Shown here: positions 7,336 through 16,846 of the stretch, one piece after another
How positions within the stretch are numbered: position 1 is the first letter of the stretch
Layout of the letters: every line of letters starts with the position of its first letter
The notes under the pieces: generated by a model
What the model saw: only the letters and a program-made list of their open reading frames with translations
What the model was told of the DNA's origin: nothing
The model's database searches: none
Assembly: GCA_041649635.1 (NCBI GenBank)
Contig: JBAZMV010000001.1
Coordinates: forward strand, 1 to 64,000
Length of the DNA: 64,000 bases
Reading direction: 5' to 3'
From: Dehalococcoidia bacterium
GTDB taxonomy: Bacteria > Chloroflexota > Dehalococcoidia > E44-bin15
Position numbers and translations under genes: made by a program

Positions 7336-7533
7336 ATGGGAAGATCGAAGAATATTAAGAAAGAGGTTGTAGTCGAGCGAATATTCTTCAACTTTACTGA
7401 GACGCAAGAGTTTCTAGGCGTCAGTCATCAGACTGTGTACAAGTTAATGAAGGAAGGATTGCCTTCTCATAAGATAGGCAATAAGAGGGTGTTTCTTAAG
7501 GAAGACCTTATCAACTGGGTGAAAGAGCACTAG
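7336..7533 (+). CDS. Excisionase/MerR-like HTH_17 DNA-binding protein
   Basis: This 65-residue protein has the winged helix of the excise/HTH_17 family: FTETQEFLGVSHQTVYKLMK, then the wing GLPSHKIGNKRVFLKEDL ending with NWVKEH. Members act as excisionases or small regulators of integrated elements. GGAG lies about 9 nt before the ATG. It faces away from the MCM-like gene, and a cut tRNA gene lies about 220 bp beyond it, which fits a role in an integrative element. No integrase is in the window. Confidence 0.72.
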   Translation: MGRSKNIKKEVVVERIFFNFTETQEFLGVSHQTVYKLMKEGLPSHKIGNKRVFLKEDLINWVKEH

Positions 7534-7754
7534 AGAACAACTTGTGGACATAGTCACAGGTTAAAGAGAACTGGCAGCGGCGCTATTAGTAAAGGCAGTA
7601 GAAGAATCTTGAACCTTTTTGCTAATATTTTGCTAATACACGAGTTGTCAGCCCCTGGTGCCTGGAGGCATGCCTAGATACGAAACGTTCTTTTAGTACA
7701 CAACATGAAGAACTTATTTATACGTAAAATCAGTCTATAACATATTCATCGCTA

Positions 7755-7795
7755 GTTCCGAAGACCGATGCTCTAATCCGCTGAGCTACGGGCGC
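7755..7795 (-). pseudogene. 5' fragment of tRNA-Arg(TCG), cut in the anticodon arm
   Basis: Read on the minus strand, the acceptor 5' strand GCGCCCG, TA, D-arm GCTC...GAGC, and anticodon stem and loop (TCGGT-CTTCGGA) are all present. The match ends after about nucleotide 40: the 3' anticodon strand reads ACTAG instead of ACCGA, and no T-arm or acceptor 3' strand follows. It lies 42 bp downstream of tRNA-His on the same strand. A break at this position is typical of integration by a tyrosine recombinase. The missing 3' half was not found in the window. The rest of 7534-7837 holds no gene. Confidence 0.7.
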
Positions 7796-7837
7796 AAGTT
7801 CACACTAGAAGTCGATAATCGAACGATAAGTAAAAAG

Positions 7838-7911
7838 GGTGAGCGGAGGGGGTCGAACCCTCGATCTCCAGGGCCACAACCTGGCGCCTTAACCACTCGG
7901 CTACGCCCACC
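7838..7911 (-). tRNA. tRNA-His(GTG)
   Basis: The cloverleaf is complete: acceptor GTGGGCG pairs with CGCTCAC, the anticodon loop holds GTG between CCAGG and CCTGG, and the T-arm is GAGGG-TTCGACC-CCCTC. An extra 5' G at 7911 gives the G-1 of histidine tRNAs. CCA is not encoded. Confidence 0.93.
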
Positions 7912-8002
7912 ATGCAGTGAACATTTTAGCACAACGACATCAGCCATACCATATTCGGCAAAGATTAGAACAATCGTGGACGTGAAAAAACGTCGAACAC
8001 CA

Positions 8003-8509
8003 TTATTTCGACACTTCTTCGATAAGCAGCGGCATTAATTTGGTATAGGTCGAGTCCAGGTCCTCAGGTATCATCCTCGTCCCGCCCAGCACCGTCATGA
8101 AGTTGGAGTCTCCGGACCATCTCGGCACCACGTGCATATGAACGTGTTCGCTGATGCCGGCGCCAGCCACGCGGCCTACGTTCATGCCGATATTAAACCC
8201 GGTGGGCTGCATGAGGCGTTCCAGCGCGGCCACGGACGCCCTGGTGAGGGTGCCCATCTCCCGCAGCGACTCATCATCCAGCTTCGTCAGATCGCCCTCA
8301 TGTCGATAGGGGATAACCATGACATGACCATTGGTATACGGATAAAGGTTCAGCATTATATAGCAATAACGCCCGCGGTAAAGAACATAGTTATTCCTGT
8401 CGTCTGCGGGACATCTTACCTTTTCGCACAGTATGCATTCTTCGATTTTCTCGGATGATTTAGCCTGCAAAATATACCTCAATCTCCATGGCGTCCAGAT
8501 TATTTCCAA
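8003..8509 (-). CDS. HIT-family nucleotide hydrolase/transferase
   Basis: This 168-residue protein has the HIT active site EHVHMHVVPR (His122, His124, His126), the upstream beta strand NGHVMVIPYRH, and an N-terminal CILC that could bind zinc, as in the Ap4A-phosphorylase-like group. HIT proteins hydrolyse or transfer nucleotides from substrates such as diadenosine polyphosphates; the exact substrate cannot be told. It is a single gene next to tRNA-His, transcribed the same way. Confidence 0.85.
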   Translation of the reverse strand: MEIIWTPWRLRYILQAKSSEKIEECILCEKVRCPADDRNNYVLYRGRYCYIMLNLYPYTNGHVMVIPYRHEGDLTKLDDESLREMGTLTRASVAALERLMQPTGFNIGMNVGRVAGAGISEHVHMHVVPRWSGDSNFMTVLGGTRMIPEDLDSTYTKLMPLLIEEVSK

Positions 8510-8616
8510 TTGCCAGCCCTCGCCATAACCGTTTCAATTTAATGTTGAGATTCTAGCACACAACCGTACCAGGTTCAACACAATAGGCGCTATGCTATAA
8601 TGAGCCGCGTAGCGAT

Positions 8617-9777
8617 ATGAATAGCGAATTATTCGATACTATAGTAATCGGAGCCGGGCCAGTCGGAAGCTATGCCGCGCAACTGCTCGCGGGCGGCGGC
8701 TTTAATGTGGCCATAATGGAGGAGCATGAGCACTTCGGCGAACCAATGCAATGCACCGGTATCATAGGGGTTGAGTGCTTCGAGCGGTTTCACCTATCGA
8801 CAGAGTCCGTTCTGCGAGAAGCGCGTTCGGCGAAATTATTCAGCCCGTCAGGTAGATTGATACGCCTGCACAGCGAAAGGCCGCAGACCTACATCGTAGA
8901 CCGCAGCGCGTTCGATCGTATGCTGGCCGATAGCGCAGCGTCACATGGCGCAAAATATTTCACGTCGAATAAGGTTACCGGAATCGAAATCACAAGCGAT
9001 CGAGTGAGGTTATCTATCGACAAAGGCAAAACGTTCGAAAGCCGAACGGCCATAATCGCCAGCGGCTTCTATTCCAAACTTACTCAAAAGCTCGGGCTGG
9101 AGAAATACAGGGACTTCATCACGGGAGCCCAGGCCGAAGTAACGATCAAAGAAAGCAGCGAACTTGAAGAAATCGAGATATACTTCGACCAGGACCTGGC
9201 GCCAGGCTTTTTCGCATGGCTGGTGCCGACATCGCCGCAGCGGGCTCTTGCCGGCTTATTCTCACGCAAGGCGCCAAAGAAGCACCTGAGTAGATTCCTG
9301 CAAACGCTTTACGACAGAGGTCGAATTACATCGTCCGAAGTGGAAATCACGCACGGCGCAATACCGCTTAAGCCGCTGAACAAGACTTATTATGAACGAG
9401 TTATCGTGGCAGGGGACGCGGCGGGCCAGGTGAAGCCTACCAGTGGGGGAGGAGTGTACTACGGCATGATCTGCGCTCAGATCGCCTCCGATGTGCTGAG
9501 GACAGCTTTTGCGGAAAACGATTTTTCTGAAGGGTCGCTGTCCGCCTATCAGAAGGAATGGCAAAAAGAGATCGGGCAAGAACTGCGCAATGGTTACATC
9601 GCGCGCCGTATCTATGAAAAGCTCAGCAACCGCCTGATAGACAATCTGTTCGGCCTTTCACTGAAAAAAGGTCTCCACGAGATAATCAATGAGTCTGAAG
9701 ACATTTCGTTTGACTGGCACGGCAGAGCCTTTTCCGAGTTCATAAGAAACTCAGTGCCACGTATATTTAAGTCTTGA
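8617..9777 (+). CDS. FAD-dependent geranylgeranyl-reductase-family oxidoreductase
   Basis: The 386-residue protein opens with a Rossmann FAD site, DTIVIGAGPVGSYAAQ, followed by the MQCTGIIG segment typical of the geranylgeranyl reductase family. The second flavin motif, VIVAGDAAGQVKPTSGGGVYYG, lies near residue 267. Members reduce isoprenoid double bonds or act on other lipids, so a role in quinone side-chain or membrane lipid saturation is plausible. No Shine-Dalgarno is obvious at the ATG. It stands alone, with the sensor gene 88 bp downstream. Confidence 0.82.
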   Translation: MNSELFDTIVIGAGPVGSYAAQLLAGGGFNVAIMEEHEHFGEPMQCTGIIGVECFERFHLSTESVLREARSAKLFSPSGRLIRLHSERPQTYIVDRSAFDRMLADSAASHGAKYFTSNKVTGIEITSDRVRLSIDKGKTFESRTAIIASGFYSKLTQKLGLEKYRDFITGAQAEVTIKESSELEEIEIYFDQDLAPGFFAWLVPTSPQRALAGLFSRKAPKKHLSRFLQTLYDRGRITSSEVEITHGAIPLKPLNKTYYERVIVAGDAAGQVKPTSGGGVYYGMICAQIASDVLRTAFAENDFSEGSLSAYQKEWQKEIGQELRNGYIARRIYEKLSNRLIDNLFGLSLKKGLHEIINESEDISFDWHGRAFSEFIRNSVPRIFKS

Positions 9778-9865
9778 TGCTACACGCTTACAGTCGACAT
9801 AATATTCAACACAATTTACAAATAATAGTTTGTATGCGGTATATAGTTTCTGATAAGATAAGGCC

Positions 9866-11584
9866 GTGATTTTTGAAATGAACGAAGACAAAGAACGCGA
9901 TGTTGAATTGAATAGCCCCGCCCGCAACATCAATATCCCGCCCGACGATGCCGCCGCGATAGCCGGCGGCTTCATAGAAGCATTGTCCTCGACAGAAATG
10001 AGCGACATGCTGGATAGATATGTAGACGATATACATATCATAGTGAAATCCAATGCCGTAGTTATCTATGTATATGACGCAAGCACGATGCTATTCTCGA
10101 TGCAGGCGCACCTCGGCATAACGGATAAGTTTATGAACGAACTCCAGAGAATTCAAATATCGGAAGGCGAATATAAAAAACTGCTGCGCTGGGATAATCA
10201 GGCGTCGCTGCTGGAAGAGACGCTCTCGGAAAACACTTACGCGAATATCATGAAAACTGTGTTGCGCGATGGCATCAATATGCTTATTGCGCAACCTCTA
10301 ATTCAGAAAAACAGCGTCTTAGGCATGATGTTCATCGGATACAATTCTCCCCGAAAGATATCCACGGAGGATAACAAGCTTTTCGAGTTCATAGGCAAGC
10401 AGACCGCCTCATCCATAGAAAACATTGTTCTGAAAAGAGATATCGCTAAGATTAGCAAACGGCTCGATCTCATGAGCGCCATGACCATGTTCACCGGCTC
10501 CAGCTTCAATCTGAATCAGATTTTTGAAACTATAGCATACGGGATCAAACAGATACTTGACTTCGCTCATGCCAGCATTGCGCTGGTCGAAAACGATATC
10601 ATCTTATATAGCGCGGCACATTCGGCAACAAAGAGCCAGATAGTGGCGGGATTCAAATTGCCTCAGGGAGCTTCCCCTATCAGCTGGCTCATAAAAAACA
10701 AAAAGCTCTATATCCAGAATGATTTGTCCGCAGGCATACAGTTCTCTACGGACGATATCTATGCAAAAGAAGGCATGCGATCCGTTGTCTATATACCACT
10801 CTATTCACAAAACTCGATATTCGGATACCTGACCGTGGCCAGCCGAAAACCAAACGCATTCAACGCCAGGGATCAGAGCATACTGCAGGAAATCAGCATT
10901 CAGATAGCTAACAGGATGGAATTCTACCGCATTTACACGGAGCTGAAACGGCATCAGGAGAACCTTGAATCAGCTAATAAACAACTTGCGGAAAAGGCCG
11001 ATCTGCTCGAAAAGAATAAGGACCTACTTGACAGTTCATTCATGGACATCGCTAAGACTGTTGTGCTTCTTGCTGAATCGCGCGAGCAGTACACGATCGG
11101 TCATTCGGAAAGAGTTACGGATCTTTGTAAGAAGATAGCATCAGAATTGAAGCTCAGCGAGGATAAAATCCGGCAACTGGAGTCAGCGGCGGGATTACTT
11201 GGATTGGGAAAAGCCAACGTTCCTGAAGAGATACTAAATAAGCCGGGACCTCTTAATGATGAGGAGAAAGCCAGGTTGCAGGCGCAACAGTTGAAATCGC
11301 TGGAACTGCTGCGCGTACCTGATTCGCTGAGCGGAGTAGTAACTATTCTTGAGAACAAACATGAGAATTACGACGGCAGCGGCTACCCTAAGCAGATAAA
11401 AGGCAACGATATCCCCGTTGAAGCCCGCATCCTGGCGGTAGCCGATGCCTATATCGCGATGATATCAGAGAGACCGTACCGTCATGCCATGAGCAGCGAT
11501 GAAGCTGTCAAGACATTGAGAGGCCAGGCCGGGAAGCAATGGGACCCGTTAATTGTGACCGCGCTCCTGCATATTCTTAAGTAA
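9866..11584 (+). CDS. GAF-GAF regulator with degenerate HD-GYP domain
   Basis: The 572-residue protein has two GAF-type sensor regions (about 55-195 and 215-370), a short coiled coil (about 372-400) and a C-terminal HD-GYP-like domain. HD-GYP enzymes hydrolyse cyclic di-GMP, but here the HD pair is replaced (LLGLGKANVP where LLHDIGKIG is expected). The following metal-ligand His is absent and HHE reads KHE, while YDGSGYP and the ADAY aspartate remain. It may therefore bind rather than cut the nucleotide. No membrane helix is seen. The start is GTG at 9866; ATG at 9878 is an alternative. Confidence 0.82.
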   Translation: MIFEMNEDKERDVELNSPARNINIPPDDAAAIAGGFIEALSSTEMSDMLDRYVDDIHIIVKSNAVVIYVYDASTMLFSMQAHLGITDKFMNELQRIQISEGEYKKLLRWDNQASLLEETLSENTYANIMKTVLRDGINMLIAQPLIQKNSVLGMMFIGYNSPRKISTEDNKLFEFIGKQTASSIENIVLKRDIAKISKRLDLMSAMTMFTGSSFNLNQIFETIAYGIKQILDFAHASIALVENDIILYSAAHSATKSQIVAGFKLPQGASPISWLIKNKKLYIQNDLSAGIQFSTDDIYAKEGMRSVVYIPLYSQNSIFGYLTVASRKPNAFNARDQSILQEISIQIANRMEFYRIYTELKRHQENLESANKQLAEKADLLEKNKDLLDSSFMDIAKTVVLLAESREQYTIGHSERVTDLCKKIASELKLSEDKIRQLESAAGLLGLGKANVPEEILNKPGPLNDEEKARLQAQQLKSLELLRVPDSLSGVVTILENKHENYDGSGYPKQIKGNDIPVEARILAVADAYIAMISERPYRHAMSSDEAVKTLRGQAGKQWDPLIVTALLHILK

Positions 11585-11680
11585 TAAATCCCTTTTAAAC
11601 ACTCTACAAAGTTAAGATATATGATCCGATTCATGCCAGATGATTTATTATGCGAATAAATCGACCGTCAAATTACCACT

Positions 11681-13792
11681 CTAGGTCAACCCATTCTCAA
11701 CCTCTTTCGTTTTCTCCGTTTCCGATTCCATACCGGCGATTGCCTTAGCTATTGTCTCCTTGGAGAGAGAGGACTTGATTTCCTCGAGCGGTTCCTTTCC
11801 GATATCCTTAGCCGCCTCTATCGCCCCTATCACAACCTGGCTTACAGCTACGTCCTGATCTATCCCAGTCTGCTGTGCTACTTCCTTAGCCGCCTCTACT
11901 GCTTCAGAAACCGCCGTTTCCAATTGCGCTCCCGTTTCACTGGCTCCCTGCACCATGCCATACGCGGCACCGCGCAGCGCTTCAGCTACATTTTCCTCAC
12001 CGCCCTGCTTATGCAATGCACTGGCAATTCCAACTACGGTCTGACGAGCCACCTCCCCGGCATCAAGGTTGGTCTGTTCTACAGCACGCATGGCGCCGCG
12101 GGCGGCATGCTGCGATATCTCTGTGACATTTACACCTGACGCTTGCTCCGTTCCTAATAAACCTATGAGCAACTTTTCCAGTGCCCCGGATATCTTTGCT
12201 GCCCCTCTCCTGCCATGCTTTACGGCAATTACCGCCATACTCGCAGCTTCGGCGAGCTGATGCGCCGTCACCCCTATAGCAACATCCAGCCCGGGTAAAG
12301 GAACTTTTCTTATATACCCAAACGGAAACTGCGACAGAAAACTCAGGCTGGCTGTAGATCCCAGCGGCTTCGTAAACCGGCGTAACGGGCTTACCAGAGC
12401 ATCAAGAACCACGTCGCGGTCAACCTCTCCTTCCTCACGCAACATGGTCAACAGTCCCAACACCATAAGGCCCAGCACAAAAGCTATCGCGAAAAGAAAG
12501 TCAAAGCCTGTAAGATGGAATGCCGACATCTGCAATACGCCGGAGGGGTCGGTCCACGAAAAGACGAGGCCAAGCTGGCGGGAACTGAAGAAGTCGGCGA
12601 TAGGCCCGCCGAGCAGAGGCCCCAAACCTGTTCCGAGGCTTGTGGCTACAGCAGCCGTGGTAAGATATGCCGTGGCCTGCCCCTTTGGCGCCAGTTTCAT
12701 ACCGAGCGTGCCGGTAGTCAGGGTCACACCTGAAGAGGCTATACCTGCCATTATGTGCAACACAACCAATAATGGTATGGTCAGGAAATATCTGTCAGGC
12801 ATGGTTGTAAAAGTCCAGCCGAATATCACCAGAAGATACAGGGACGCGCACACCGCCATAACAGACTTGCTCCCATAACGATCCGCATACTGGCCCCAGA
12901 CGCGATAGAACAGGATTGTGAATATCTGGCTAAGCGCGCTGAAACCTATGACCGCGGATACAGGCAACTCCAATCTTACCAGCATATACACGGTGAAAAA
13001 CGGCACGGCCAGGTTCAGGCAGAACCCCCATAGTAAAAGGAAAAGCAACAAATAGCGGTAATTACGGTTTCTATAAGGTATTGTAAGCAGATTTCTAATC
13101 GACTGGTTCTGCCCCTGTGTCGATTCCATCAACGGCTCCGGCATTTTCGCCATCATCAACGGGCTGGCGATACCCAGAGTCACAGCGCCGAGTATCAGCG
13201 GATATACGTAACCTGTTGCTTCCGTCCCCGGCGCCGCATTGCTCTTCCAGTAGTCCACAAACAGAGCGGCTCCCACGCCGAATATCATCGCCACAACCGT
13301 GGCGTATTTAAAACGTCGAGCGAAAAACGAGCCCATTATCTGCTGCGGCACAAGATCCCTTACCCAGCTATGCCAGGCGCCGTTGGTTACAGCTTGAAGT
13401 ATGCTTCTTGCCGCCATAATAGCCAGAAGTACAGAAATCCCGGGAGCGCCGGGAACCTTGAGATAGAAGGGTATCAAAGCTATAGGTATCCACAGTAATT
13501 GAGCGATGAACCAGGTTATAACGGCTATCAGCTTTCGCTGTCTGACACGTTCGACAAGAAGTATTGTTGGGATTTGCAGCACGCCGCCCAAGAAAGGGAG
13601 CGCAACCAGAATACCTATCTGGAGGTTATTCGCACCCAGCGCAAGAGCGTAAGCCGTTAGGAAACCGCTGGTGGTTATGCTGCTGAAGCCAAGCGAGGCC
13701 ATTCCCTCCCAGGAAAGCCACTTTAAACCTGAAGCCTGCTCGGCCTCGGATATAGAAGGACTCGGTTTTAGAAATCCTATTATCTTGAACAA
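11681..13792 (-). CDS. MFS transporter with long C-terminal helical extension
   Basis: The 703-residue protein has about 450 residues of Major Facilitator membrane helices, then about 240 soluble residues rich in Ala, Glu and Gly. The extension shows loosely repeated segments such as ARGAMRAVEQTNLD, LRGAAYGMVQGASETG and VIGAIEAAKDIG, and looks like amphipathic helices. This resembles small alanine-rich helical-repeat (phasin-like) proteins, but fused to a transporter. The substrate is unknown. The reading frame is uninterrupted, so the extension is part of the gene. Confidence 0.8.
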   Translation of the reverse strand: MFKIIGFLKPSPSISEAEQASGLKWLSWEGMASLGFSSITTSGFLTAYALALGANNLQIGILVALPFLGGVLQIPTILLVERVRQRKLIAVITWFIAQLLWIPIALIPFYLKVPGAPGISVLLAIMAARSILQAVTNGAWHSWVRDLVPQQIMGSFFARRFKYATVVAMIFGVGAALFVDYWKSNAAPGTEATGYVYPLILGAVTLGIASPLMMAKMPEPLMESTQGQNQSIRNLLTIPYRNRNYRYLLLFLLLWGFCLNLAVPFFTVYMLVRLELPVSAVIGFSALSQIFTILFYRVWGQYADRYGSKSVMAVCASLYLLVIFGWTFTTMPDRYFLTIPLLVVLHIMAGIASSGVTLTTGTLGMKLAPKGQATAYLTTAAVATSLGTGLGPLLGGPIADFFSSRQLGLVFSWTDPSGVLQMSAFHLTGFDFLFAIAFVLGLMVLGLLTMLREEGEVDRDVVLDALVSPLRRFTKPLGSTASLSFLSQFPFGYIRKVPLPGLDVAIGVTAHQLAEAASMAVIAVKHGRRGAAKISGALEKLLIGLLGTEQASGVNVTEISQHAARGAMRAVEQTNLDAGEVARQTVVGIASALHKQGGEENVAEALRGAAYGMVQGASETGAQLETAVSEAVEAAKEVAQQTGIDQDVAVSQVVIGAIEAAKDIGKEPLEEIKSSLSKETIAKAIAGMESETEKTKEVENGLT

Positions 13793-14142
13793 TATTTTAC
13801 CTTCTCAAACGTAAAGAGTACCACAAAACACCGGATAGGCTATTCACTCTCTCACTCACATCATGAACGGATTAAGATATCGTAAACAAAAACCTTAAAC
13901 TTTTCAAATACTGTTACAATACAGCGACACATAATGTCGACATCTGATAATCACTGACTGTTTCTATTTCCAGATTCCCCCATACCCCTTATTTAACTAC
14001 TAACCGCACCGAACCGGCCAGCGACCTCCCGACGCAGCGTATATTGTAAGTTTTTCAAATCCATGTTTAAATTAGGAACAACCTCAAAAACATCGCCCGC
14101 TATACATCCGTTACGTATCAATGATTCGACAGGAGGGATAAA
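13793..14142. other. Intergenic gap between divergent MFS and Lon-like genes
   Basis: This gap must contain both promoters. It is AT-rich, with a possible TACAAT -10 near 13914 and AGGAGGGA at 14131-14138 serving the Lon-like gene. No RNA gene or strong hairpin was seen. Confidence 0.4.
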
Positions 14143-16587
14143 TTGAAACCAAAGCAATATGAAGTGCCTGTTGAAAAACTGCGCTGGAAATGCGACCCCG
14201 GAATATTTGAATTCGAATGCACTAAAGAGCTTTCTCCGCTCGGCGAATTTATAGGCCAGGAGCGCGCCGCCAAGGCCATAGAGTTCGGGTTGAACATGAG
14301 CGATGACGGCTACAACATCTATGTCGCCGGACTTACCGGCACCGGCAAGACAACAATGGTTAAGACCTATATCGAGAAACTTATAGAAGAGAAGGAAACT
14401 AGGGGCGAAATGCCTGTTATCGAGGACTGGTGCTACCTGTACAATTTCAGAGAGCCGGACCAGCCCCAAATAGTGAGCCTGCCGCAGGGCAAAGGCAAGG
14501 AATTCCGCGATGACATGAACCAGTTATTGAACAGGGCTCGTAAGGAGATGAGGAGGGCTTTCACCAGCGATGAGTACAAGGAACAAAAAGAAAAGGTCAT
14601 GGAGGAAAGCCAGACCCTGCAGAAACAGGTGTTCGAGAGCGTGTCCGAGGAGGCGCGCCAGCAGGATTTCGCTCTGAAAGTAGGCCCCGCCGGCCCGACG
14701 CTGATCCCGACGGTAAACGGCCACCCCATGGAGGAAAAGCAGTTCAACGCACTTTCAGAAAACGCCAAGAAAGAGCTGAATAATAAGCATGACGAACTCA
14801 TAAAGAAGCTGCAGTCCGGCATCGAGCAGGTCGCTGATTTACAGAAACAGACCGCGGAGCGCCTGCAGAAACTGGATAAGGACATAGGAGAGTTCACTAT
14901 TTCGCGGCTGATCAACATGCTGCTGATCACGTATCAGGAGCAGTCAAAGATAAGCAAGTTCCTCTACGAGTTAAAAAGATACACGCTCGACAATATTGAT
15001 TTATTCAAGGATGGGGAGGAGCCGGCGCCTACTGTGCTTGGGATGCCGGTGAACCAGGCGGCCACAGGCAAGAATCCCTTCCTTCCTTTCCAGGTCAACG
15101 TCTTTGTAGATAACAGCGAGGTCAAGGGGCCGCCGGTCGTGATCGAATCCAATCCTAATTTCGGTAACCTGTTCGGCATGATAGAAAGGCGTTTCCTTCT
15201 TGGCGGCTACGTAAGCGACCACACCATGATAAAACCGGGCGCGTTGAGCAAGGCCAACGGCGGCTACCTCCTGCTCAGCGCCTATGACATAGCAATTAAC
15301 TCCATCGCTTGGTTCGCCCTCAAGCGTGCGATAAAGAACAGGGAGGTGCGCATAGAAGACCCGTTCGAGCAGTTCGGTCTCTTCGCGCCTCAGGGCATGA
15401 GGCCGGAACCGATGCCCGTGAAAATAAAGATCATACTTATAGGTGAATCTTTTATATATCACCTGCTGTCCATGCATGACGAAGACTTCTGGGAGATATT
15501 CCGGGTCAAGGCCGATTTTGATTATGAGATCGATAAAACCGAGAAGAATATGAAAGACTACGCCGCCTTCATCGCCGTCTGCTGCGAGGAGTGCGGCACG
15601 AAGCATTTTGATCCGGCCGGAGTAGCCAGGATGATAGAATACTCGTCGCGGATGGTGTCCGATCAGGAGAAAATGTCATCGCGATTCGCGTTTATTAAGC
15701 AGTTGATACAGGAATCCGATTACTGGGCCTCCCGCGACGGGGACAAACTCATCACCGATAAGCACGTAGCGAAAGCCATTGAAGAAAGGATATTCAGACA
15801 CAATCTCGCCGACGAAAAAATCAGGGATATGATAAACCGCGGCGAGATAATGATAGATATCGCCGGCGAAGAGACAGGGCAGGTGAACGGGCTCAGCATC
15901 TATTCTCTGGGGGATATCGCCTTCGGCAAGCCTTCGCGGATAACCGCAAGCACCTTCATGGGACGCGGCGGCGTAATCAACATAGAGCGAGAATCGGAGA
16001 TGAGCGGCCCGATTCACAATAAAGGCGTCATGATCCTAAGCGGCTACCTCGGCTGGCGATACGCCCAGGATAAGCCGCTGTCGCTCTCCGCCAGCCTGTG
16101 CTTCGAACAGTCTTACGAAGGTGTTGACGGTGACAGCGCCTCATCTGCCGAGCTGTATGCGATTCTCTCCAGCATTGCCGAAGTGCCGATACGCCAGGGG
16201 ATAGCGGTCACCGGCTCGGTAAACCAGAAGGGACAGATACAACCCATCGGCGGCGTCAACCTAAAAATCGAGGGCTTTTTCCGCGTGTGCCAGGCGCAGG
16301 GACTCACAGGGGAACAGGGCGTGCTCATCCCCGGCCAGAACATAAGGAACCTGATGCTGAAAGAGGATGTAGTGCAGACGGTGAAAGACGGCAAATTCCA
16401 CATCTATACGGCGAAGACCGTTGACGAGGGTATGGAAATACTCACCGGTTTGCCGTCCGGCGTCAGGAAAAAAGACGGCACATATCCAAAAGGAACGATA
16501 AACTATCTGGTCGATAAGAAGCTCAAGGGCATGACGGAGAAGTTGAAGAAACTGACTTCTGAAGATAAGTCGGAAGGAAAAGCCTAA
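14143..16587 (+). CDS. ATP-dependent Lon-like protease (LonB/Lon_2 type)
   Basis: The 814-residue protein carries an AAA+ module with Walker A GLTGTGKTT (63-71), a helical insertion of several hundred residues, and a C-terminal Lon protease domain. The serine lies in GDSASSAEL and the lysine in GGVNLKIEGF, making the Ser-Lys dyad. It lacks the N-terminal substrate domain of classical LonA and would degrade misfolded or regulatory proteins in the cytoplasm. The start codon is TTG, chosen because AGGAGGGA lies 4-5 nt upstream and the family N-terminus begins at once. Confidence 0.9.
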   Translation: MKPKQYEVPVEKLRWKCDPGIFEFECTKELSPLGEFIGQERAAKAIEFGLNMSDDGYNIYVAGLTGTGKTTMVKTYIEKLIEEKETRGEMPVIEDWCYLYNFREPDQPQIVSLPQGKGKEFRDDMNQLLNRARKEMRRAFTSDEYKEQKEKVMEESQTLQKQVFESVSEEARQQDFALKVGPAGPTLIPTVNGHPMEEKQFNALSENAKKELNNKHDELIKKLQSGIEQVADLQKQTAERLQKLDKDIGEFTISRLINMLLITYQEQSKISKFLYELKRYTLDNIDLFKDGEEPAPTVLGMPVNQAATGKNPFLPFQVNVFVDNSEVKGPPVVIESNPNFGNLFGMIERRFLLGGYVSDHTMIKPGALSKANGGYLLLSAYDIAINSIAWFALKRAIKNREVRIEDPFEQFGLFAPQGMRPEPMPVKIKIILIGESFIYHLLSMHDEDFWEIFRVKADFDYEIDKTEKNMKDYAAFIAVCCEECGTKHFDPAGVARMIEYSSRMVSDQEKMSSRFAFIKQLIQESDYWASRDGDKLITDKHVAKAIEERIFRHNLADEKIRDMINRGEIMIDIAGEETGQVNGLSIYSLGDIAFGKPSRITASTFMGRGGVINIERESEMSGPIHNKGVMILSGYLGWRYAQDKPLSLSASLCFEQSYEGVDGDSASSAELYAILSSIAEVPIRQGIAVTGSVNQKGQIQPIGGVNLKIEGFFRVCQAQGLTGEQGVLIPGQNIRNLMLKEDVVQTVKDGKFHIYTAKTVDEGMEILTGLPSGVRKKDGTYPKGTINYLVDKKLKGMTEKLKKLTSEDKSEGKA

Positions 16588-16669
16588 TAACCGAAACTGA
16601 GTTCCCACACGATAGACAATTCTTAAGCGGGTCGACTATTATGTATTACCTGAATCTCGGTTGTATTGG

Positions 16670-16741
16670 AGCGGGAGACGGGGCTCGAACCCGCGACACC
16701 CTGCTTGGAAGGCAGGAACTCTACCACTGAGTTACTCCCGC
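16670..16741 (-). tRNA. tRNA-Gly(TCC)
   Basis: The 72-nt cloverleaf has acceptor GCGGGAG with CTCCCGC, anticodon stem CTGCC/GGCAG around a loop with TCC, and T-arm GCGGG-TTCGAGC-CCCGT. The discriminator is T. CCA is not encoded. Confidence 0.92.
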
Positions 16742-16846
16742 GAAACACGTAGCTATTTTATACTTAATCACAAGCCGTGTCAAAAATACAACCCTAATCT
16801 AAGTAACTGCTAGTTTATTATCTCAATCCTATCGCCGGCACCCGGA

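Noticed and set aside
15001..15606. 201-codon minus-strand frame
   Set aside because: It is antisense to the Lon-like protease and has no domain pattern or ribosome site.
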